DNA from: Arthrobacter globiformis | GTDB lineage: Bacteria > Actinomycetota > Actinomycetes > Actinomycetales > Micrococcaceae | Direction: 5' to 3' | Assembly (NCBI RefSeq): GCF_030818015.1 | Contig: NZ_JAUSZX010000001.1 | Span: forward strand, 1,426,001-1,490,000 | Length of the DNA: 64,000 bases | Part shown: positions 18,383 to 26,204 of the stretch, one piece after another | How positions within the stretch are numbered: position 1 is the stretch's first letter | Layout: the number at the start of each line of letters is the position of its first letter | Position numbers and translations under genes: made by a program | The notes under the pieces: model-generated | The model's database searches: none | What the model saw: the letters and a program-made list of their open reading frames with translations, nothing else | Told to the model about the DNA's origin: nothing

Positions 18383-19786
18383 ATGACCATCGAAGGATGG
18401 ACCCAAACGCTGGGCGCAGGACCGCTGCTGCTCATCGCGGCAGTGGCGATCGGCGTCCTGCTGTTCCTGATCATCCGGCTGCGCATGCACGCACTGCTTG
18501 CACTGATCCTGGTCAGCCTCGGCACCGCCTTCGCCACGGGCATCCCCGCCAACCAGGTGGTCCCGGTGCTTATCAACGGTTTCGGGACGACCCTCGGAAC
18601 CGTGGCCCTGCTCGTCGGCCTGGGCGCCATGCTCGGCCGCATCGTGGAAACCAGCGGCGGCGCAAAGGTGCTGGCCGACTACATGATCGGCATCTTCGGT
18701 GAGAAGCGCGCCCCGTTCGCGCTGGGCCTCGCCTCGCTGGTCTTCGGCTTCCCCATCTTCTTCGACGCCGGCCTCGTGGTGATGCTCCCGGTGGTCTTCG
18801 CCGTTGCTCACCGCCTGGGCGGGGGAGTGCTGCGCTACGGCCTCCCGGCTGCCGGCGCATTCTCCGTGATGCACATCTACCTGCCGCCGCACCCGGGCCC
18901 TGTCTCGGCGTCGGCCTTCTTTGAAGCGAACATCGGCCTGGTGACCATCGCCGGCCTCATCACCGCCATCCCCACCTGGTACCTCACCGCCTACCTGTAC
19001 GGCCTGTGGACCGGCAAGAAGCTGCACCTCCCGGTGCCGGAACTCCTCGGCCACGCCACGCCCGAGGCTGAATCCCACCCGCCGCGCTTCCGCACCATCA
19101 TGGGCCTGCTGCTCCTGCCGCTGCTCTTCATCTTCATCAACACCGGCCTGAACACCGCAGCCTCCGCCGGTGTACTGCCCGCCTCCGTCAAGAACGAACA
19201 GTGGTTCCAGTTCCTGCGCACGCTGGGCGAAACCCCGGTGGCGCTGCTCATCACGGTGTTCGTGGCGATGTTCGTCCTCGGCGCCCGCCGCGGTGTCCAT
19301 AACGGCGTCCTGGAGAACCTGCTCGAATCCTCGCTGGGTCCGGTCTGCTCGGTCATCCTCATCACCGGCGCCGGCGGGATGTTCGGTGGCGTGCTGCGCA
19401 CCTCCGGCATCGGCGACGCGCTGGCCGACGTCCTGGGTCACATGGGTATCCCGCTCATCCTGGCCGGCTTCCTGATCTCGTCCATCCTGCGCATCGCCCA
19501 GGGTTCCGCCACCGTTGCCCTCACCACCACCGCCGGCCTGATCGCCCCGGGCGTCGCGGCTGCCGGAATGAACGGCATGCAGGTGGCCGCCCTGGTCATC
19601 GCCGCGGCCGCCGGTTCCGTCGTCGCCTCCCACGTGAACGACGCCGGCTTCTGGATGGTGGGCCGCTTCTTCGGCATGGACGTCAAGACCACACTGAAGA
19701 CCTGGACCGTCATGGAAACCCTGATCGGCGTGATGGGCTTCGGCATCTCCGCGGCCATCTTCGCCGTTGCCGGGCTGGCCGGTTAG
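18383..19786 (+). CDS. gntP: Gluconate:H+ symporter, GntP family
   Basis: The 467-residue inner-membrane permease has about 12-14 hydrophobic segments. The ATG at 18383 has AAAGGAGAA upstream. Family landmarks are FPIFFDAGLVVMLPVVFA near residue 120, YLPPHPGPVSASAFF near 165, AGGMFGGVLRTSGIG, and ILRIAQGSATVALTTTAGL near 370. HVNDAGFWMVGRFFG at about 420 is the classic GntP signature. It imports gluconate for the kinase encoded just upstream. The gntK-gntP pair is controlled from the divergent region, probably by the GntR protein, and ends in a 22-base hairpin at 19802. Confidence 0.95.
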   Translation: MTIEGWTQTLGAGPLLLIAAVAIGVLLFLIIRLRMHALLALILVSLGTAFATGIPANQVVPVLINGFGTTLGTVALLVGLGAMLGRIVETSGGAKVLADYMIGIFGEKRAPFALGLASLVFGFPIFFDAGLVVMLPVVFAVAHRLGGGVLRYGLPAAGAFSVMHIYLPPHPGPVSASAFFEANIGLVTIAGLITAIPTWYLTAYLYGLWTGKKLHLPVPELLGHATPEAESHPPRFRTIMGLLLLPLLFIFINTGLNTAASAGVLPASVKNEQWFQFLRTLGETPVALLITVFVAMFVLGARRGVHNGVLENLLESSLGPVCSVILITGAGGMFGGVLRTSGIGDALADVLGHMGIPLILAGFLISSILRIAQGSATVALTTTAGLIAPGVAAAGMNGMQVAALVIAAAAGSVVASHVNDAGFWMVGRFFGMDVKTTLKTWTVMETLIGVMGFGISAAIFAVAGLAG

Positions 19787-19801
19787 CTACCGTTTTCTCA
19801 G

Positions 19802-19849
19802 GTACGACGGCGGGAGGCCGGCAGATTTGCCGGCCTCCCGCCGTCGTAC
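19802..19849 (+). terminator. 22-base perfect hairpin after gntP
   Basis: A stem of 22 perfect pairs (starts GTACGACGGCGGGAGGCCGG) with a four-base loop begins 15 bases after the gntP stop. It shares its core stem with 16655-16699 and resembles the ends of the hairpins at 28485 and 48117. Confidence 0.85.
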
Positions 19850-19913
19850 TTATGTCCGCCGTTCTTGCAAAAGTGCGGCAGACTGGAACTCCTCAACCAG
19901 AAGGCGGACCACA

Positions 19914-20180
19914 TTGATCAATCTGCAGCAGGATGCCGAAGGCTTCATCCGGATGAACCGGCATTTCCCGGAGAGCATCCTCGTCTCCGTCACCTTTTCC
20001 GACGGCTCGGTGGAGGAGGTCTCCGGCAAGCGGCTCAACCAGGCGTACGACGAAGCCCTGGCCGAGTACCGCGCACAGAACCATCTGGACGCGAAGGGCT
20101 TCTCGCGTCACCAGAAAAGCCGGTCCAACCCCGGCAACAAGGTCGACTTCGTGCGGGTCCAGCCCGGCATGGGGGACTGA
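19914..20180 (+). CDS. Small hypothetical protein
   Basis: The 88-residue basic soluble protein starts at TTG 19914, with AAGGCGG upstream; ATG 19953 is the alternative. An apparently folded part reads RHFPESILVSVTFSDGSVEE and GKRLNQAYDEALAEYRAQNH. A basic tail, KGFSRHQKSRSNPGNKVDF, follows. No recognised domain. It stands alone between the gluconate operon and a DJ-1 family gene that is convergent to it. Confidence 0.6.
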   Translation: MINLQQDAEGFIRMNRHFPESILVSVTFSDGSVEEVSGKRLNQAYDEALAEYRAQNHLDAKGFSRHQKSRSNPGNKVDFVRVQPGMGD

Positions 20181-20213
20181 GGGCGCCGCCGTTGCTGTCT
20201 GAACCAGCAGTGC

Positions 20214-20915
20214 CTACTCGGTGAGGGCCTTGATGACCTCCTTGGCCACGTCCTCGCTGGACTGCGGGTTCTGGCCGCTGATCAGGTTGCCCTCGCGCAC
20301 CACGTGGCTGGCCCAGTCCGGGCCGGTTTCCACGTTGGCGCCCTTCTCCCGCAGCGCCGTCTCCACGAGCCACGGAGTGTTCTCGCCGGTGCCGCCGCCC
20401 AGTTCCTCCGAGTTGGTGAACACCGTCACCTTGCGGCCCGTGAAAGCGAACGCGCCGTCGTCGGCCGTGGCGCTGAGCAGGCCCGCCGGCCCGTGGCAGA
20501 AGGGCGCGATGATCTTGCCGGCGCCGTCCGCCTCCACCAGGATGCGGCCGAGGTCCTTGTCCTGGAAGAGGTCCGCCATGGGGCCATGCCCGCCAGGCAG
20601 TACGACGGCGTCGTACCCGGACATGTCGACGTCGGCCAGCACCAGCGGCGCAAAAAGGTCGACGTCGATCATGTCCAGATAGGCGCGGAAATCCTCCGCC
20701 CGCTCCTCGCTGCCAACGGTGTCCGCCTGCAGGCTGAGCTTGTCCACGGTGGGTTTAACGCCGCCGGGAGTGGCGAAGTCCACGTCATGTCCGGCCTGCT
20801 GCAGGGTCCGATGCGCCACCACCAGCTCCTCGGCCCAGAATCCCGTGGGGTGCTGGCTGCCATCCTTCATGGTCAGCGAATCGGCCGCCGAGACGACCAT
20901 CAGAATGTTAGCCAT
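20214..20915 (-). CDS. DJ-1/PfpI family protein (Hsp31/glyoxalase-like)
   Basis: The 233-residue flavodoxin-like alpha/beta protein starts at ATG 20915 with AAGGAGCAAGG upstream. It carries the nucleophile elbow APFCHGPAGL with Cys140 and His141, the conserved acid in GFWAEE near residue 29, the VLPGGHGPMAD strand-turn, and FTNSEELGGG and ENTPWLVETALREKGA in the cap. These features match the Hsp31/YajL-side of the DJ-1 superfamily, whose members are described as glutathione-independent glyoxalases, protein deglycases or chaperones. Exact activity cannot be told from sequence. Downstream lies the convergent 88-residue gene; upstream is a dispersed repeat. Confidence 0.88.
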   Translation of the reverse strand: MANILMVVSAADSLTMKDGSQHPTGFWAEELVVAHRTLQQAGHDVDFATPGGVKPTVDKLSLQADTVGSEERAEDFRAYLDMIDVDLFAPLVLADVDMSGYDAVVLPGGHGPMADLFQDKDLGRILVEADGAGKIIAPFCHGPAGLLSATADDGAFAFTGRKVTVFTNSEELGGGTGENTPWLVETALREKGANVETGPDWASHVVREGNLISGQNPQSSEDVAKEVIKALTE

Positions 20916-20937
20916 TGTCCTTGCTCCTTATGTGGTT

Positions 20938-20998
20938 TTCTTGGTTTCGACTGGCTCTACCGGCGGCGACCGCTGACCGGGCTTGTCGAGATCTCGCG
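20938..20998. repeat. Dispersed GGTTTCGAC-type repeat
   Basis: A copy of the GGTTTCGACTGGCTC motif is followed by an inverted-looking GGGCTTGTCGAGATCTCGC piece, between the DJ-1 family gene and the cyclopropane synthase gene. Confidence 0.5.
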
Positions 20999-21011
20999 GG
21001 GACCGGTGGGT

Positions 21012-22298
21012 CTATTCTGCCCAGTTCCTTAGCCGCAGCGGCGGCTCCTCGCCGCCGGCCTTCTGCAGCAGCACCTGGTTCACGCCCGTCAGCCCACCCT
21101 CGAAGCCGAGTGCGCTGGCTGCCATGTAAAGCCGCCAGATGCGGGCGCGGCCGTCTGACGTCAGCCGGACTGCCTCGTCCCACTGCTCCTCGATGTTCTT
21201 CACCCAGGCCCGCAGCGTCAGTGCGTAGTGCCGGCGGAGGGCCTCGACGTCAAGCACTTCGAAGCCGCCGCCCTCCAGCGCCACGACCATCTCGCCCAGG
21301 CTGAGCATCTCGCCGTCGGGGAAGACGTACCGGGGGATGAACGAATCCGGATCTTCCTCGGTGGGACCGGCGTTCCAGGAGATGGCGTGGTTGAGCAGCC
21401 GGCCGCCGGGCCGCAGCAGCCCGTGGAGCTGCGAGACGTAGCGGCCCAGCTGTTCGCGGCCGACGTGCTCGGACATGCCGATGGAGCTGATCGCGTCGTA
21501 GGGGCCATCGGTCACATCGCGGTAGTCCTGGACGCGGATATCCACGAGTTCCGTCAGCCCTGCTTCGGCCACCCGCTTGCGGGCCAGCTCTGCCTGCTCG
21601 GTGGACAGCGTGATGCCGACGACGCTCACCCCGTACCGCCCGGCGGCATGCAGCGCGAAGCTTCCCCAGCCGCAGCCCACGTCCAGCACCCGCATGCCCG
21701 GGGCCAGTCCGAGCTTCCGGCAGACGAGGTCGAGTTTGGCTTCCTGCGCAGCATCGAGACCTGCGTTCTCGTCCGACCAGACCGCGCACGAGTACACCAG
21801 CGACGGGCCGAGCACCAGCCGGTAAAAGTCGTTGCCGACGTCGTAATGGTGCGAGATTGCTGCAGCATCGCGCTTCTTGCTGTGCCGCCTGCCGTGCTTT
21901 TCCACCCTTGCTTCCTCCGGCGGGGGAGCGGGGTTGGGGCCCAGCGCGCCAAGCCGGACGCCGGTCTTCACCAGCGTCCACACTTCGCTTGCCGTCGGCT
22001 TGCTAAACGGGCCGGGTTGGGCGAACTTGCCGGCCGAGCTGAGTGCGGCGAAGGCCGCGAAGATGTCGCCGTGCGCTTTGATCTCGCCGGCAACGTACGC
22101 CCGGCTCAGGCCCAGCTGTCCAGGCGACCACAGAATCCGCCGCAGCGCCCGGCGGGAGGTGAACTCGATCAGCGGCGCATCAGCGGGCCCCGCTTCTGAC
22201 CCGTCCCAGGACCGCAGCCGGACCGGGATCTGATCTGTGCCCAGAACGATGCCCAATGCCTTAGCCAGCTTTGGCGCCACTCCAGTCGTCTTTGTCAT
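21012..22298 (-). CDS. cfa: Cyclopropane-fatty-acyl-phospholipid synthase family methyltransferase
   Basis: The 428-residue SAM-dependent methyltransferase acts on unsaturated acyl chains of membrane phospholipids. The start is ATG 22298. The N-terminal lipid-binding domain occupies about residues 1-140 (SRRALRRILWSPGQLGLSRAYVAG-type segment, positions 22100-22180). The Rossmann methyltransferase follows with HYDVGNDFYRLVLGPSLVYS, the SAM motif VLDVGCGWGSFALHAA near residue 215, VVGITLSTEQAELARKR, and FIPRYVFPDGE near 330. Length matches the family. It modifies membrane lipids in stationary phase or acid stress. It is a single gene. The 330 bases upstream hold no other gene. Confidence 0.92.
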   Translation of the reverse strand: MTKTTGVAPKLAKALGIVLGTDQIPVRLRSWDGSEAGPADAPLIEFTSRRALRRILWSPGQLGLSRAYVAGEIKAHGDIFAAFAALSSAGKFAQPGPFSKPTASEVWTLVKTGVRLGALGPNPAPPPEEARVEKHGRRHSKKRDAAAISHHYDVGNDFYRLVLGPSLVYSCAVWSDENAGLDAAQEAKLDLVCRKLGLAPGMRVLDVGCGWGSFALHAAGRYGVSVVGITLSTEQAELARKRVAEAGLTELVDIRVQDYRDVTDGPYDAISSIGMSEHVGREQLGRYVSQLHGLLRPGGRLLNHAISWNAGPTEEDPDSFIPRYVFPDGEMLSLGEMVVALEGGGFEVLDVEALRRHYALTLRAWVKNIEEQWDEAVRLTSDGRARIWRLYMAASALGFEGGLTGVNQVLLQKAGGEEPPLRLRNWAE

Positions 22299-22630
22299 AC
22301 TTCTCGCCTCTCGTCCCCGTGTCCCAGCTCCGCAGGCTGCGCCCTTGCAGCCCCGTGGCAATAACGTACACAAGCCTCCGTGTACCGGACAGAGAGACAA
22401 CCCTGTCTCGCGGGGATCACAGGCGTCCGGCCATTCCTTCGCGCCACGAATTCGCCGGAAGCCTGCCGAGGACGCCGGAAGTTTCCGGCGTTCTCGGCAC
22501 GTTCCGGCGAACCGGCGGATCGGGCAGTCAGGTGAGTCGGGACTGTCGCCAGCAGCTCGACTCTGGACCGGATTTCAGGGTGGTGGGATCCTGATCGCAA
22601 CTACCGTCGGAGAGGGAGGCTGATACCGCC
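22299..22630. other. Intergenic region between cfa and the duplicated membrane-protein pair
   Basis: The 332 bases contain no convincing gene. The last 60 or so bases (from about 22560, CTGGACCGG ... GGTGGGATCCTGATC) are repeated upstream of the second copy of the membrane-protein pair at about 23262-23300, which marks the left end of the duplicated unit. A small direct repeat TTTCCGGCGTTCTCGGCACG / TTCCGGCGAACCGGCGG lies near 22480-22520. Confidence 0.5.
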
Positions 22631-23098
22631 ATGGACGACTCGCCGGAGACGCGCCAGAGGCTGTCCGAGAGCATCGAGGAAAAACAGTCCGCACTCCACT
22701 CCTACCTGGAGCGGCTCCGGCCCCGCCGGCATAAGCTCACGGAATTCAGCGTTGTCGGGAGTGTGCTGGCTGCCCTGTTCACAGCGGGCCCGGCGTTCGG
22801 GGGTACTGGGTTCACTGCGGCAGTCCAGGGCATGTTCTCCCTGGACGACGCTTCCGTGGTGTGGAGGGCGCTTTGCCTGGGAGCGGTAATTCTGTCCGTC
22901 GGGGCCGGGCTCGCCACCAACTTCGCCAACTCGCAGGCTGTGGCCGAAAAGGTCACCGCAGCGGAGACGGCAATCGCCCAACTCGAAGGGCTGCAACTGT
23001 CTCTGGGCTTCGGCCACATAGCGATTGACGAAGCAGCGATGCTGTACAAGCAGTTCGTTTCCCATGTGGCGTTCGTGACTGAGGTGCCTTCGCGCTGA
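22631..23098 (+). CDS. Two-helix membrane protein, tandem copy 1
   Basis: The 155-residue protein starts at ATG 22631 with GGAGAGGGAGG upstream. A charged N-terminal helix (TRQRLSESIEEKQSALHSYL) is followed by a hydrophobic segment at about 38-60, a short loop, a second at about 75-100 (LCLGAVILSVGAGLATNFAN), then a helical region ending in HVAFVTEVPSR. A closely similar gene of identical length follows after 235 bases, with part of the upstream sequence also duplicated. The coiled N-terminus and two membrane helices suggest a small oligomeric membrane protein. Family unknown. Confidence 0.7.
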   Translation: MDDSPETRQRLSESIEEKQSALHSYLERLRPRRHKLTEFSVVGSVLAALFTAGPAFGGTGFTAAVQGMFSLDDASVVWRALCLGAVILSVGAGLATNFANSQAVAEKVTAAETAIAQLEGLQLSLGFGHIAIDEAAMLYKQFVSHVAFVTEVPSR

Positions 23099-23333
23099 CG
23101 GGCACCGGCGGCAGACATGCAGCAGTCGCCAGTCGACGACTCGCGCCGTCTCCCACCCCTTCCTCTTCTGTGGCTGCGGCCTTTCTGCGGCTGCGGCGAA
23201 CTCTGGCCGGCGCCTTGCTGATCTGCGTCCTGTGGCAGGCGGCGGGCCCGGAGCAGCCGAGTCTGGACCGGACATGAGTGCGGTGGGATCCTGATCCAAA
23301 ACGTCGACGGGGGGAGAAAGGCTGTTGCAGACC

Positions 23334-23801
23334 ATGGACGAATCCGCGGATACGCGTCAACGGCTGTCCGAGCGCATAGACCAAAAGCAGCAGGCCATCC
23401 GCTCCTATCTGGGACGTGAGCGGCCACGACGGAACAGACTCTCGAACATCAGCATCGTGGGCAGTGCCCTCGCCGCCATGCTGACCGCCGGTCCGGCAGT
23501 GGGAGGCACGGGATTCACCGAGGCGGTCCAGGGGATCTTCTCGCTCGGCGACGACTCCATCGTTTGGCGGTTCCTCTGTTTGGCGGCCGTGATTTTCTCC
23601 GTCGCCGCCGCGCTGGCCACGAACTTCGCGAATTCCCGCGCCCTGGGCGAAAAGGTCAGCGCCGCCGAGTCCGCCAACGCCCAGCTGGAGGGCCTGCAGC
23701 TATCCCTGAACTTCGGCAACCTGGCCGTGCCCGACGCCCTCAAGCTCTACCAGCAAGCCGTGGCGCCGGTGGCGTTCGTGGATGAGGTTCCTTCGCGCTG
23801 A
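23334..23801 (+). CDS. Two-helix membrane protein, tandem copy 2
   Basis: The 155-residue paralogue of the preceding gene starts at ATG 23334 with GGGGGGAGAAAGG upstream. It keeps the same architecture and the blocks TRQRLSERIDQKQQAIRSYL, MLTAGPAVGGTGFTEAVQGI, LATNFANSRALGEKVSAAES and VAFVDEVPSR. Most of the length is alignable to copy 1 without gaps, with changes concentrated in the first helix loop and the C-terminal third. Both copies look intact, so the duplication is probably selected or recent. No terminator is seen between them. Confidence 0.7.
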   Translation: MDESADTRQRLSERIDQKQQAIRSYLGRERPRRNRLSNISIVGSALAAMLTAGPAVGGTGFTEAVQGIFSLGDDSIVWRFLCLAAVIFSVAAALATNFANSRALGEKVSAAESANAQLEGLQLSLNFGNLAVPDALKLYQQAVAPVAFVDEVPSR

Positions 23802-23957
23802 ACTGCATAATCCAGAATGGGTTAGACCCTGCTTCTCAGGCTTAGAAGACAATTTTCATTACGTGCCAAGGAACTCGATCTGGTTTGTCACCGGCGTGCT
23901 TCACCCGGTTCACCCCGCCGTCGCCGGCCCTTAACCCGGCCGGTCAACGATGGCCCC

Positions 23958-25589
23958 ATGACTGCCCTCACCCGCCGAAACGTCCTCAAAGGTGCCATCG
24001 CAGCTGCCGGTGCTGCCGCCGTCGCCCCTTCGCTGGTTGTCCCCGCCCACGCAGCCCGGCCGTCCGCGGTTCCGCTGGTCCGCAACCGGCTGACCCTCCC
24101 CTCCGGCATCTCCACCGGAGACGTCACCACCAACTCGGGCGTCCTGTGGTCCCGCGCGTCGGGACCGGGCCGGCTGGTGGCTAACCTGCTCGCCGTCGAC
24201 GAGGACGGGTCCGCGCTCCGCGGCAGCCGCTCCTTCAACCGTGTACTGCACGGAACCACTGCCAGCGACGCCACCGACTTCACCTCGAAGATCCACGCCC
24301 GCGGCCTGCCCTCGGGAACCCGCTTCACGCTCACCCTGCACTTCGAGGACCAGGACGGCAACGCCGGCGAGACCGCCCGCGGCTCATTCAGCACCGCGCC
24401 TGGCTCGAAGGCCACCAGCCCCTGGTCCCGCGCCGCCGGAAGCAAGCGCGGCCAGAGCTTCGTCTGGACTGGCGACACCGCGGGGCAGGGCTGGGGCATC
24501 AACGAGGACATCGGCGGCATGCGCGGTTATGCGGCCATGCTCGCCACCAAGCCGGACTTCTTCATCCACTCGGGCGACACCATCTACGCCGACGGCCCCA
24601 TCCCCGCCCAGGTCACCGAGCCCGACGGCCAGATCTGGCGCAACCTCGTCACCGACGAGGTCTCCAAGGTGGCCGAAACCCTCGAGGAGTACCGGGGCCG
24701 GCATCGCTACAACCTCATGGACAAAAACATCCGCGCCCTCTATGCCGAGGTCCCGGTCATCGCCCAGTGGGACGACCACGAGACCCACAACAACTGGTAC
24801 CCCGGGCAGATCCTCACGGACGCCCGCTACACCGAGCGCCGCGTGGACGTCCTCGCCGCCCGCGGCCGCCAGGCCTGGCAGGAGTACCAGCCCATCGCCC
24901 AGCTCAGCGACGGCAGCACCGGCTTCGAACCGGCCCGCATCTACCGCAAAATCCCCCGGGGCCCGCAGCTGGACGTCTTCTGCCTGGACATGCGCACGTT
25001 CAAGGACCCCAACACCGACGGCAAGGAAACGAACCTCACGCACATCCTCGGCCAGGAGCAGGCCGACTGGCTCATCCGCGAGGTCAGCAAGTCCAAGGCC
25101 ACTTGGAAGGTGATCTCCGCAGACCTGCCGCTGGGCATCATCGTCCCCGACGGCCCCGCAGCGCAGGAGTCCCTCGCCAACCGCGACGCCGGCGCCGCCT
25201 TGGGCAAGGAGCTCGAGATCGCGCGCGTGCTGTCCGCGTTCAAGCGCAACCGGGTTAAAAACATTGTGTGGCTCACCGCGGACGTGCACTACTGCGCCGC
25301 CCACCACTACTCGCCCGAGCGCGCCGCCTTCCGGGACTTCGACCCCTTCTGGGAGTTCGTGGGCGGGCCCATCAATGCCGGCAGCTTTGGACCCAACCAG
25401 ATGGACGGCACCTTCGGCCCCGAGGTGGTCTTCTCCCGGGCCGGTGCCTACGCCGGCGAGTCCCCGCGCAGCGGCGAAAGCCAGTACTTCGGCCACGTGG
25501 ACCTCCGCGAGGACGATGTCTTCTCAGTCACCCTCCGCAACGCCAACGGCATGGTGATCTTCCGCAAGGACCTGAACCCGGAGCGGTAA
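23958..25589 (+). CDS. phoD: PhoD-family alkaline phosphatase / phosphodiesterase, Tat-exported
   Basis: The 543-residue enzyme begins with the twin-arginine signal TRRNVLKG at residues 5-12 and a hydrophobic run to about residue 33 (VVPAHAARP cleavage region). The PhoD N-terminal domain follows (LPSGISTGDVTTNSGVLWSR), and then the metallophosphatase core: GDTAGQGWGINED, FFIHSGDTIYADGP near residue 200, IAQWDDHETHNNWYPGQ near 270, SADLPLGIIVPDG near 390, and WLTADVHYCAAHHYSP near 440. These hold the iron/calcium ligands of the family. It releases phosphate from extracellular organophosphates. It has no phosphate-box-like repeat that I can identify upstream. Confidence 0.92.
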   Translation: MTALTRRNVLKGAIAAAGAAAVAPSLVVPAHAARPSAVPLVRNRLTLPSGISTGDVTTNSGVLWSRASGPGRLVANLLAVDEDGSALRGSRSFNRVLHGTTASDATDFTSKIHARGLPSGTRFTLTLHFEDQDGNAGETARGSFSTAPGSKATSPWSRAAGSKRGQSFVWTGDTAGQGWGINEDIGGMRGYAAMLATKPDFFIHSGDTIYADGPIPAQVTEPDGQIWRNLVTDEVSKVAETLEEYRGRHRYNLMDKNIRALYAEVPVIAQWDDHETHNNWYPGQILTDARYTERRVDVLAARGRQAWQEYQPIAQLSDGSTGFEPARIYRKIPRGPQLDVFCLDMRTFKDPNTDGKETNLTHILGQEQADWLIREVSKSKATWKVISADLPLGIIVPDGPAAQESLANRDAGAALGKELEIARVLSAFKRNRVKNIVWLTADVHYCAAHHYSPERAAFRDFDPFWEFVGGPINAGSFGPNQMDGTFGPEVVFSRAGAYAGESPRSGESQYFGHVDLREDDVFSVTLRNANGMVIFRKDLNPER

Positions 25590-25591
25590 GC

Positions 25592-25656
25592 CCGCTGGTT
25601 GAGCCTGTGGGATCTCTCGGGCGTGCGGGTTTCGATAAGGTCAACCAGCGGACCGG
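25592..25656. repeat. Dispersed repeat after phoD
   Basis: CGCTGGTTGAGCC and, 40 bases on, GGTTTCGATAAGGTCAACC form an inverted pair of the GGTTTCGACAGGCTCAACCAGCG motif, suggesting a REP-like hairpin unit that starts right at the phoD stop. Confidence 0.6.
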
Positions 25657-25709
25657 CGGGCTGTTCTGAATGGGTAGCCACCGGGTCCCTCCGGTGGGAC
25701 GATTCCATT

Positions 25710-25961
25710 ATGAGCGAGTTCTCCCCGGATCATGGACCGCGCCTGCACGCACATGCGGCACCCACCACCCAGCAGATGCGCACCGTCGGCCAGCGAAGGC
25801 GGGACGCAGAAGAGAAGCTGGAACAGCATCTCCAGGAAGCCCGGCAAAAAGAGCATCCGCACCCCGAGGAGCCAGTCGCACTGTCGGGTACTCCGACGGC
25901 GGACGAGAACGAGAGCGGGCTAGCCGCCTCGGAGGGCGTTGATCCGAACCCAGGGCGGTAG
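25710..25961 (+). CDS. Small charged hypothetical protein
   Basis: The 83-residue hydrophilic protein starts at ATG 25710. A central charged helix (GQRRRDAEEKLEQHLQEAR) is followed by a Pro/Glu-rich stretch and an acidic tail with ADENESGLAAS. It has no Cys and no membrane segment. The stop codon sits at the start of a dispersed repeat. Composition suggests a disordered small protein; I cannot assign a function. No strong ribosome binding site; CCGGTGGGACG lies 12-22 bases upstream. Confidence 0.5.
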   Translation: MSEFSPDHGPRLHAHAAPTTQQMRTVGQRRRDAEEKLEQHLQEARQKEHPHPEEPVALSGTPTADENESGLAASEGVDPNPGR

Positions 25962-26010
25962 GTTTCGACAAGTTCAACCAGCGGCGACAAGCTCAACCAG
26001 CCGGACTGGG
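25961..26010. repeat. Dispersed repeat
   Basis: GGTTTCGACAAGTTCAACCAGCGG is followed by a shortened GACAAGCTCAACCAGCC copy; two adjacent units of the dispersed family in direct orientation. Confidence 0.6.
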
Positions 26011-26144
26011 CGGTCAGGCGTCCGGGCCGTGGCACTCCGGGCGGGGCAGGGTTTCAACGGTCTTTCATTGGCTGAATGATGCACGTCACATTTCCGCTGA
26101 GCACGTAATCCGGCATCTCTTCTGCAAGAATGGCGAAGTCATGT

Positions 26145-26199
26145 GCGGGAGGTCACAAGCAAAGGCGCTTGAGACCTCCCGTGCTATGCCCTGGGGAGG
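26145..26199 (+). promoter_or_regulatory. Possible translational switch hairpin before the exonuclease-like gene
   Basis: GCGGGAGGTC (26145-26154) pairs with GACCTCCC (26173-26180, extended by G-C and G-U), and inside it CAAGC pairs with GCTTG around a six-base loop, giving about 15 pairs with one mismatch. The same 3' arm CCTCCC (26175-26180) is also fully complementary to the ribosome binding site GGGAGG (26194-26199), so two mutually exclusive structures are possible, one of which would hide the start. Confidence 0.4.
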
Positions 26200-26204
26200 C
26201 AAGG

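Noticed and set aside
22237..22623. Plus-strand frame upstream of the duplicated membrane proteins
   Set aside because: Overlaps the cfa N-terminus in antisense and has no protein character.
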